Part shown: piece after piece, positions 57,483 to 64,000 of the stretch
How positions within the stretch are numbered: position 1 is the first letter of the stretch
Layout: the number at the start of each line of letters is the position of its first letter
Origin: Streptomyces sp. BA2
GTDB lineage: Bacteria; Actinomycetota; Actinomycetes; Streptomycetales; Streptomycetaceae
Reading direction: 5' to 3'
DNA: 64,000 bases
Assembly (NCBI RefSeq): GCF_009769735.1
Contig: NZ_WSRO01000002.1
Location: 7,861,001 to 7,925,000 of the forward strand
Translations under genes and position numbers: made by a program
Notes under the pieces: model-generated
Told to the model about the DNA's origin: nothing
The model's database searches: none
What the model saw: only the letters and a program-made list of their open reading frames with translations

Positions 57483-59444
57483 ATGCCGATACGTGCGCGA
57501 CGCACTCGCCTGATCTGGAGATCACTGCTGACGGCGGCCCTCGCCGCCCTGTTGGCCACGCTCTTGACCCCGGGAGCCGCCCAGGGGGCGCCGAGCGCCC
57601 CGCGTGAGAGCAAGCCCGTCTACTCGTACGAGAGCGCGATCCGCGAATCCGTCTGGGTCGACACGAAGATCGACGGAGACGACGACGGGAAGTCGGACCG
57701 CGTCGCCGTCGACATCGTCCGGCCCCGCGAACCGGCCCAGAAGGGCCGGAAGATACCCGTGATCATGGATGCCAGCCCGTACTACTCCTGCTGCGGGCGC
57801 GGCAACGAGAGCCAGAAGAAGACGTACGACGCGAACGGCGACCCGGTCCAGTTCCCGCTCTACTACGACAACTACTTCGTCCCCCGCGGCTATGGATTCG
57901 TCGCCGTCGACCTCGCGGGAACGAACCGCTCCGACGGCTGCGTGGACGTCGGGGGCCGCTCCGACGTCCAGTCCGCCAAGGCCGTCGTCGACTGGCTGAA
58001 CGGCAGGGCCCGCGGCTACACCACCCGCACCGGGGGCAAGAGCACCAAGGCGTCCTGGACGAACGGTGACACCGGCATGATCGGCAAGAGCTACGACGGC
58101 ACCATCGCGCAGGGCGTGGCCGCCACTGGGGTGCGAGGTCTCAAGACCATCGTGCCGATCGGCGCGATCTCCTCCTGGTACGACTACTACTTCGCCAAGG
58201 GCGCCCCGCTCTACGACAGCGGCCCCGAGTGGCTTTCGGACTACGTGGAGAGCCCCGAGGCACGGGCCCGCTGCGGCGCCGTACAGCAGCGGCTGATCGA
58301 CGAAGCACCCCGCACCGGTGACTGGACCCGGCTGTGGAGCGAGCGCGACCACGTCCCGGACGCGGACAAGGTGAAGGCCAGCGTCTTCGCCGTACACGGC
58401 ATGCAGGACCTGAACGTCCGGATGAAGCACTTCGGCCAGTGGTGGGACGCGCTCGCCGACGCGGGCGTCGACCGCAAGGTGTGGCTCAGCCAGACCGGTC
58501 ACGTCGACCCCTTCGACTTCCGCCGCGGTGAGTGGGTGCGCACCCTGCACCGCTGGTTCGACCACGAACTCCTCGGCTACGACAACGGCATCGACCGCGA
58601 GCCGATGGCCGACATCGAGCGCGCGCCCGACCGGTGGACCACCGACCGGGTCTGGCCGCCGCGCGCCACGGACACGGTCAAGCTCCGCCCCGGCAAGGGG
58701 ACTTCACCGGGTGTCGGCACCCTCGGCACACGCCCCGGCGCCGGCAGCGAGACCTTCACCGACGACCCGAAGCTGAGCGAGACCGACTGGGCCGCGCAGA
58801 TCGACACCTCCACCCCGTCGAAGGCCGGGTTCGTCAGCAAGCCCCTCGGCCGCGACCTGCGCCTCTCCGGCTCCTCCGAGGTGACCGTCACCGCGACCCC
58901 GACGACCCGCACCGCCCACCTCTCCGCGGTCCTCGTCGACCTCGGACCCGACACCATCCGCGACTACGCGAGCGCCGGCGAGGGCATCACGACGCTCCCG
59001 GAACGCACCTGCTGGGGCCCGAGCACCAGCGGTGACAGCTCCTGCTTCAAGGAGACGAAGGCGAAGACCGCCGACGTCGACTACACGATCTTCAGCCGCG
59101 GCTGGGCCGACCTCGGCAACTGGGCCGACGACCACAAGGGCCGCCCCCTCACGCCGGGCAAGAAGCACACCATCACCCTCGACCTGGCCGCGAGCGACCA
59201 CGTCGTACCGAAGGGCCACCGCCTCGCGCTGATCGTCGCGGGCACCGACAAGGACCTCATCGACCCCCCGGCCGACACCCCGACCCTCGCCATCGACCTC
59301 TCCCGTACGTCGGCGAAGGTGCCGCTGGTCGGCGGCGCCGATGCGTTCCGCACCTCCGAGACCGCCACCCCCCGCGAATCCCGTCTCGACGGCGTGGCCC
59401 CGCCGCGTCCGTTCCGCCCCGTACCTGGAGGCAGCACTTCATGA
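57483..59444 (+). CDS. Secreted X-Pro dipeptidyl-peptidase (S15 / CocE-NonD)
   Basis: The 653-residue protein cleaves X-Pro dipeptides from peptide N-termini. A basic N-terminus and hydrophobic segment (RRTRLIWRSLLTAALAALLA) give export. The nucleophile serine is in GMIGKSYDGTIAQG, an aspartate follows in the HGMQDLNVRM region and the histidine is in SQTGHVDPFDFR. The C-terminal part is the jelly-roll domain typical of the family (VTATPTTRTAHLSAVLVDLGP). The ATG at 57483 is favoured over an earlier one that gives no signal. It overlaps the carboxypeptidase gene by four bases. Confidence 0.9.
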   Translation: MPIRARRTRLIWRSLLTAALAALLATLLTPGAAQGAPSAPRESKPVYSYESAIRESVWVDTKIDGDDDGKSDRVAVDIVRPREPAQKGRKIPVIMDASPYYSCCGRGNESQKKTYDANGDPVQFPLYYDNYFVPRGYGFVAVDLAGTNRSDGCVDVGGRSDVQSAKAVVDWLNGRARGYTTRTGGKSTKASWTNGDTGMIGKSYDGTIAQGVAATGVRGLKTIVPIGAISSWYDYYFAKGAPLYDSGPEWLSDYVESPEARARCGAVQQRLIDEAPRTGDWTRLWSERDHVPDADKVKASVFAVHGMQDLNVRMKHFGQWWDALADAGVDRKVWLSQTGHVDPFDFRRGEWVRTLHRWFDHELLGYDNGIDREPMADIERAPDRWTTDRVWPPRATDTVKLRPGKGTSPGVGTLGTRPGAGSETFTDDPKLSETDWAAQIDTSTPSKAGFVSKPLGRDLRLSGSSEVTVTATPTTRTAHLSAVLVDLGPDTIRDYASAGEGITTLPERTCWGPSTSGDSSCFKETKAKTADVDYTIFSRGWADLGNWADDHKGRPLTPGKKHTITLDLAASDHVVPKGHRLALIVAGTDKDLIDPPADTPTLAIDLSRTSAKVPLVGGADAFRTSETATPRESRLDGVAPPRPFRPVPGGSTS

Positions 59445-60739
59445 GACCCCGCACCGGCCTCACGCCCCGCATCCGCACCGTGGCGCTCGCCTGCGCCACC
59501 GCCGCGCTCGCCGCACCGCTCCTGACCGCGCCCGCGCAGGCGACGCCGACCCCGCCCCGCACCGGATTCGAGGAGAGCAACGGCGCGCGCTGGACCAGCC
59601 AGCCCGAGGAGCAGAAGCTTCTCGCCGCCGTCGACAAGGCGAGCGACCGGGTCTCCGTCTCCCGCATCGGCACCACCAAGCAGGACCGGCCCGTGCAGCT
59701 GGTCCGCATCGGTGAACGCCCCACGAAGAACACGGTGTTGCTGATCTGCAGCCAGCACGGCGACGAGCCGTCGGGCCGCGACGCGTGTCTTTCGACCATC
59801 CGCGACCTGGCGTACGCGAAGGACAAGAAGACCCGCACGTTCCTCTCGCGCACCACGCTCCTCGTCGTCCCGACCGCCAACCCGGACGGCCGCGCCGCGA
59901 ACACCCGCGGCAACTCCGACGGCGTCGACATCAACCGCGACCACATATCCCTGCAGACCGCGGAGGGCCGAGCCCTGGCCGCCGTCATCCGCGACAGGCA
60001 GCCCGACTCCATCTACGACCTGCACGAGTACGGGGCGACCCCGAAGTACTACGACAAGGACCTGTTCGACCTGTGGCCGCGCAACCTCAACACCGACGAG
60101 GCGGTGCACAAGGAGGCGCAGACCCTGTCCAAGGCGTACGTCAGGCCCGCCGCCAACAAGTCGGGGTACACGACGGGGACGTACGGAATCTGGACCGACC
60201 CCGTGACCGGTGAGCCGATCAAGCAGGTGGCGGGCGACGGCCAGGAGCGCATCCTGCGCAACGTCTCCGGCATCAAGCACGCGGCGGGGCTGCTCATCGA
60301 GAGCCGCGTCGACCCGCTCACCGACGCCGAGAAGAAGGACGAGGCGCTGAACAACCGGCGCCGCGTGAAGTCCCAACTCGCCGCGCTCGGCGGCCTGTTC
60401 TCCTACGCCGACGAGCGGCGCGGCCAGCTGGAGGCAGCCACCGGGGCGGCCCGCCTCGAAGGCTTCCGTGACCGCGGGCCCGTCTATGTCGGCGGCGCGG
60501 ACAACGACCCCGCCGAACCGTCCGAAGTGATCCAGGACCCGCCCTGCGGCTACCGGCTCGACGCCGCGCAGTACGGCGACATCAAGGACGAACTCGCCCT
60601 GCACGGAGTGAAGGTCAAGAAGAGCGACAAGGGTGCCTACGTACCGATGCGGCAGTCCGCGCGTTCTCTCGTACCGTTGCTTCTCGACGAGCGTGCTCCC
60701 TATCACCTGGTCACAGGTCGGCCCGACACCGGCTGTTGA
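59441..60739 (+). CDS. Secreted M14 zinc carboxypeptidase
   Basis: The 432-residue protein removes C-terminal residues from peptides. It has a signal peptide (RTVALACATAALAAPLL, cleaved near AQATP). Zinc ligands are H and E in CSQHGDEPSGRDA, and H in YDLHEYGA; the catalytic glutamate is in LLIESRVDPL. The start ATG overlaps the stop of the dipeptidyl-peptidase gene (ATGA), so the two are translationally coupled. Together with the nearby M1 peptidase they can degrade peptides from both ends. Confidence 0.93.
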   Translation: MRPRTGLTPRIRTVALACATAALAAPLLTAPAQATPTPPRTGFEESNGARWTSQPEEQKLLAAVDKASDRVSVSRIGTTKQDRPVQLVRIGERPTKNTVLLICSQHGDEPSGRDACLSTIRDLAYAKDKKTRTFLSRTTLLVVPTANPDGRAANTRGNSDGVDINRDHISLQTAEGRALAAVIRDRQPDSIYDLHEYGATPKYYDKDLFDLWPRNLNTDEAVHKEAQTLSKAYVRPAANKSGYTTGTYGIWTDPVTGEPIKQVAGDGQERILRNVSGIKHAAGLLIESRVDPLTDAEKKDEALNNRRRVKSQLAALGGLFSYADERRGQLEAATGAARLEGFRDRGPVYVGGADNDPAEPSEVIQDPPCGYRLDAAQYGDIKDELALHGVKVKKSDKGAYVPMRQSARSLVPLLLDERAPYHLVTGRPDTGC

Positions 60740-60822
60740 GTAGGTGAGAGGTGCATCACATGTGGTAGGGGGTAGCGGAGTACAGATATTGCACGTGGTC
60801 GACATCCGTGAAAGGTGCACTT

Positions 60823-62535
60823 GTGACGCAAGACCAGCAGAAATCGGACGACGGGGGAGGGGGAGCGATCATGACTCCCGCCCCCGGCGGCCGGACTCCA
60901 CAGACCGACCGGGTCGTGTTCGGAGTGACGGCCGTGCTCACCCTGGCCTTCGTGGTCTGGGGCGCCGTGGCGACGGACTCCCTGGAGAGCATCTCCACGG
61001 ACATGCTCAACGGCCTGATGCACAACGGCGGCTGGTTCTTCATGCTGACCGCCAGCGGCTTCGTGGTCTTCGCGCTCTGGCTGGCCATCAGCCGGTACGG
61101 GAAGATCACCCTGGGCAAGGAGGGTGAGGAACCGGAGTTCCGCACGGTGTCCTGGGTGGCGATGATGTTCAGCGCCGGCATGGGCATCGGCCTGATGTTC
61201 TACGGCGTGAGCGAGCCGCTCGCCCACTTCACGACGCCACCGCCGGGCACCGACCCCGCGGACTCGGCGGCGGCGATGGAAACCGCCATGGCCACCACCC
61301 TCTTCCACTGGACGCTCCACCCGTGGGCGATCTACGCGGTGGTGGGCCTCGCGATCGCGTACAGCACCTTCCGGCGCAACCGGCGCCAGACGATCAGTGC
61401 GGTGTTCACGCCGCTCATGGGCGAGAAGCGCGCCAACGGCGGCTGGGGCCGGGTCATCGACATCCTGGCCATCTTCGCGACGCTGTTCGGCTCGGCGGCG
61501 TCCCTCGGTCTCGGCGCGCTGCAGATCGGCAGCGGCGTCGAGGTGCTCGACTGGATGAAGGACGCGGGCACGGGGCTGCTCGTCGCCATCATCGCCATCC
61601 TGAGCCTGGCCTTCGTGGCGTCCGCCGTCTCCGGTGTGGAGAAGGGCGTCCAGTGGCTGTCCAACATCAACATGGTGCTCGCCGGACTTCTCGTGCTGTT
61701 CGTCTTCATCGCGGGTCCCACGGTCATCATGCTGGACATGCTGCCGACGTCCCTCGGCGCCTACCTCAACGACCTCCCGCAGCTGATCGGCCGCACCGAG
61801 GCCTCCAGCGGCAAGGGTGTCGCGGACTGGCTCAGCGGCTGGACCGTCTTCTACTGGGCCTGGTGGATCTCGTGGACGCCCTTCGTGGGCATGTTCATCG
61901 CCAGGATCAGCCGGGGACGTACGATCCGTCAGTTCGTCGGCGGCGTCATCCTGGTCCCCAGCACGGTCAGCCTGATCTGGTTCGCCGTCTTCGGCGGCTC
62001 CGCCATCACGGTCAGGGACCGGGGCGGCCTGGAGGGCGAGACCACGCCCGAGGCCCAGCTGTTCGGCCTCCTGCACGAGTACCCGATCGCCACGGTCACG
62101 AGCCTGCTCGTGATGATCCTCGTGGGCATCTTCTTCGTGTCGGGTGCCGACGCGGCGTCGATCGTGATGGGCACGCTCTCGCAGAAGGGCGCGCTCGAAC
62201 CGGGCAAGCTCGTCGTCGTCTTCTGGGGCATGACGACGGGAGCCGTCGCCGCGATCATGCTGCTGATCGGTGACGGTTCCGACGACGCTCTCACCGGTCT
62301 GCGAAATCTCACGATCCTCGTGGCGGCCCCCTTCACCCTGGTGATGATCGGGATGTGCGTGGCGCTGATGCGGGACCTGCGCCACGACCCGCTGATCGTC
62401 CGGGGCGAGCACGGTACGGAGGCCGTCGAGAAGGCCGTGATCGCGGGCCACGCGCAGTACGACGGCGACTTCGAGATCCGCATCGGCCCGAGCGACAACG
62501 GTGACGAGGAGGAGACCCCGGCCAAGTCGGTCTGA
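60823..62535 (+). CDS. BCCT-family glycine betaine/choline/carnitine transporter
   Basis: The 570-residue inner-membrane protein has about 12 helices. Its BCCT hallmark segments include MFSAGMGIGLMFYGVSEPLAHF, TLFHWTLHPWAIYAVVGLAIAY and the signature WAWWISWTPFVGMFIARISRGRTIRQF. Such transporters import osmoprotectants with sodium or protons. GTG 60823 is taken as start, with AAAGGTG nearby; an ATG five codons earlier is possible. The C-terminus is acidic (NGDEEETP) and may sense osmotic state, as in BetP-like proteins. Substrate is inferred. Confidence 0.93.
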   Translation: MTQDQQKSDDGGGGAIMTPAPGGRTPQTDRVVFGVTAVLTLAFVVWGAVATDSLESISTDMLNGLMHNGGWFFMLTASGFVVFALWLAISRYGKITLGKEGEEPEFRTVSWVAMMFSAGMGIGLMFYGVSEPLAHFTTPPPGTDPADSAAAMETAMATTLFHWTLHPWAIYAVVGLAIAYSTFRRNRRQTISAVFTPLMGEKRANGGWGRVIDILAIFATLFGSAASLGLGALQIGSGVEVLDWMKDAGTGLLVAIIAILSLAFVASAVSGVEKGVQWLSNINMVLAGLLVLFVFIAGPTVIMLDMLPTSLGAYLNDLPQLIGRTEASSGKGVADWLSGWTVFYWAWWISWTPFVGMFIARISRGRTIRQFVGGVILVPSTVSLIWFAVFGGSAITVRDRGGLEGETTPEAQLFGLLHEYPIATVTSLLVMILVGIFFVSGADAASIVMGTLSQKGALEPGKLVVVFWGMTTGAVAAIMLLIGDGSDDALTGLRNLTILVAAPFTLVMIGMCVALMRDLRHDPLIVRGEHGTEAVEKAVIAGHAQYDGDFEIRIGPSDNGDEEETPAKSV

Positions 62536-62550
62536 GTTCTTCACCCGCTT

Positions 62551-62745
62551 TCAGGAGGCGGCCGCTTCGTCCGTGAAGCGCGCCGCCTCCTGCGTGCGTT
62601 TCCGTGCCACGCCGTCCAGCCGCGCCTCGCCTTGTACGCCATCGACCATGCGTACGCCGAACTGAGCCGCCGGCGTCACCAACTCCACGTACACGAGCAG
62701 GGGTTGGGGCGACGGGTGCAGCGGAATGTGTAATGCCGTGCTCAC
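62551..62745 (-). CDS. Small conserved hypothetical protein
   Basis: The 64-residue protein starts at GTG 62745 with GGGGGGTG upstream and reads STALHIPLHPSPQPLLVYVELVTPAAQFGVRM, then a basic-acidic C-terminus. No domain was recognised; it has no signal or membrane helix. It is divergent from the next gene by 29 bases. Its last 13 codons lie inside a strong hairpin (62552-62592). Whether it is translated is not certain. Confidence 0.55.
   Translation of the reverse strand: MSTALHIPLHPSPQPLLVYVELVTPAAQFGVRMVDGVQGEARLDGVARKRTQEAARFTDEAAAS
62552..62592. terminator. Strong terminator hairpin overlapping a gene end
   Basis: CAGGAGGCGGC with GCCGCCTCCTG, and inside it CGCTTC with GAAGCG, make a 17-pair stem with one bulged base and a six-base loop. 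It follows the BCCT gene by 16 bases and covers the 3' end of the small minus-strand gene. Confidence 0.85.
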
Positions 62746-62774
62746 ATCACCCCCCAGATGGGGATACTCACACC

Positions 62775-63806
62775 ATGTCTGCCGAGTACGCGACCTTCGG
62801 TCTGGCACCGGCCATGCGCGCCGGTGGAGTTCTCGCCAATGGTGACTACCAAGTCCACCGGGATTTCGTCGACTTCATCGTGAACGGGCGCCCGCTGCTG
62901 TTCCAGCTCTCCGACCTCGACGCCGTCTCCCCGCTCGCCTCCGACGTACCACCCGCGATCTTCACCCATCATGTACGCGGACTCCTCCTGGAGGCCGAAG
63001 CGCCCCTGCTCGACGACCGGCACGTCATCTACGGCTGTCCCGAGTGCGAAGGCCTGGAGTGCGGGGCGGTCACGGCGGTCATCGAGCGGGCACCGGACGG
63101 CACCGACACCTACGTGTGGCGGGACTTTGCCTGGCAGACGGCCGAGCGCGCCGATCTGGAGCTCAACGGCTACCACGGCATAGGGCCCTTCCGCTTTAAG
63201 GGCGCCCAATACCGCGAGGCGCTGCGGCAGTTGCTGGCCGGCGGTGAACCGGCGGCGCGACGCAGGGTGCTCCTGATCGGCGCCCGCGTCGCCGTCCTAG
63301 CCAAGCTCGCCGCGGCGCTGCGCACGATCGGTGTCGGCGCCGAGATCGCGTCGGACGCGGCGGGCGTGCCGCCGGACGAGCTGCGGACGTACGGGGCGGT
63401 GGCCTTCGGGCGAGCGGTCCCCGCGGCGACGCGCGACGGGGTGCGCGCGGCGTTCGAGGGTGCGGGGCTCCAGGTCGCGTACGTCGACGGCCTGGCCCCG
63501 ATCATCCCGCTCCTGGTCGCGCAGATAGAACACGCCTTGGACCGCAGCCCGTTGGAGCAGCGCCGCCTCACACGGCTCGGTGCGTCGAACGGCTCGGCGG
63601 ACGTGGAGATCACCTCGACCTGCCGGGTCCGGCTCATCGCGTACCGCCTGGACAGACTCTCCCGCACCCAGGTCCACGAGGTCTTCGACGGCGTCCTGGA
63701 GCCGGGCGAGCACCGCGTGCCACTGGACGCCAAGGCGACGAAGGGGGAGTCGTTCGTGGTGGCACGAACGACGGACAGCGTCCTGACGGCCCCGATAGTG
63801 AGGTAG
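62775..63806 (+). CDS. Conserved hypothetical protein with cysteine motif and Rossmann-like half
   Basis: I do not recognise a named family. The 343-residue protein has an N-terminal part with IFTHHVRGLLLEAEAPLLDDRHVIYGCPECEGLECGAVTAVIER, where three cysteines may form a metal site. A second half reads RRVLLIGARVAVLAKLAAALRTIGV, which looks like a nucleotide-binding or Rossmann-like fold. No signal peptide is present. The start at 62775 follows a G-rich stretch. It may be an enzyme of unknown type; the context gives no clue. Confidence 0.7.
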   Translation: MSAEYATFGLAPAMRAGGVLANGDYQVHRDFVDFIVNGRPLLFQLSDLDAVSPLASDVPPAIFTHHVRGLLLEAEAPLLDDRHVIYGCPECEGLECGAVTAVIERAPDGTDTYVWRDFAWQTAERADLELNGYHGIGPFRFKGAQYREALRQLLAGGEPAARRRVLLIGARVAVLAKLAAALRTIGVGAEIASDAAGVPPDELRTYGAVAFGRAVPAATRDGVRAAFEGAGLQVAYVDGLAPIIPLLVAQIEHALDRSPLEQRRLTRLGASNGSADVEITSTCRVRLIAYRLDRLSRTQVHEVFDGVLEPGEHRVPLDAKATKGESFVVARTTDSVLTAPIVR

Positions 63807-63904
63807 CCGGTGGTGAGGTAGCGGCACGGACGGCTCGGACGGCGCCGCCCCCGCCGATACTGCCGGGCGGGCGGACCTGTGCCTCGCCTAAACTCGACCC
63901 CCTG

Positions 63905-64000
63905 ATGACCGCAACCCTCGTCGCCAAGAATCTCGCCGCCGGCCACGGCGACCGCTCCCTCTTCTCCGCCCTGGAGCTGGTCGTCGCCCCCGGCGACGTC
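63905..64000 (+). CDS. ABC-F family ATPase, start only
   Basis: Only the first 32 codons are present (MTATLVAKNLAAGHGDRSLF, then LELVVAPGDV) before the right edge. This opening is typical of ABC-F proteins, just before the Walker A motif, which is beyond the window. It differs from the ABC-F gene at 29654. Confidence 0.65.
   Translation, partial: MTATLVAKNLAAGHGDRSLFSALELVVAPGDV

Overview
The window is high-GC actinobacterial chromosome and almost certainly Streptomyces. The markers are a short chaplin, an SsgA-like sporulation protein, a WhiB-like regulator, a two-domain laccase of the SLAC type, a GPP34 protein, GTG/TTG starts, GC-rich hairpin terminators and typical Streptomyces intergenic repeats. 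No phage, transposase, CRISPR array or antibiotic cluster is visible.

Layout. 1-4 kb: end of a Tat-exported flavoenzyme, then a short ATP-dependent DNA ligase and a stand-alone LigD-type polymerase (end-joining repair). Between them lies a lower-GC patch with a small secreted glycine-rich protein and a small membrane protein. 4-10 kb: an extracytoplasmic oxidation locus, with a ThuA/sugar-dehydrogenase fusion overlapping a cupredoxin/DUF1080 fusion, divergent from a two-domain laccase. 10-21.6 kb: hypothetical protein, GMC oxidoreductase with LacI regulator, chaplin, GH64 beta-1,3-glucanase with a palindromic operator, VOC protein, WhiB-like protein, large six-hairpin glycosidase-like protein, and an unusual SDR. 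21.7-27.3 kb: an atypical tRNA-Trp, a 1117-residue repeat protein, acyl-ACP desaturase and dimethylargininase. 27.3-31.6 kb: a resistance-type operon (ABC-F then UvrA-like) behind a leader that looks like a transcription attenuator. 31.6-38 kb: GPP34, SsgA-like protein, BNR-repeat protein, lipoprotein, endonuclease V and small conserved enzymes.

38.2-48.6 kb is a fatty-acid block: CaiB/AMACR-type protein, LLM flavoprotein, acyl-CoA dehydrogenase, thiolase and FadB-type enzyme form one operon that ends at a strong terminator. A decayed lipoprotein gene follows, then a MerR regulator divergent from a long-chain acyl-CoA ligase. 48.8-55.6 kb: amino-acid permease, macrodomain protein, orphan ATP-synthase-b-like protein, hydrolase, acyl-CoA dehydrogenase with divergent TetR, and an MpaB-type oxygenase. 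55.8-60.7 kb: three secreted peptidases (M1, S15, M14) suited to digesting extracellular peptides. The window ends with a BCCT osmolyte transporter, two conserved hypotheticals and the start of a second ABC-F gene.

The most interesting items are the copper/PQQ-type oxidation locus (4043-10022), the ABC-F leader with a four-codon upstream ORF (31286-31565), the bacteriocin-like pair (1712-2436), the odd tRNA-Trp (21779-21852) and the SDR without its catalytic tyrosine (20198-21622). All functional statements come from reading the sequence and from family knowledge; no database search was run.
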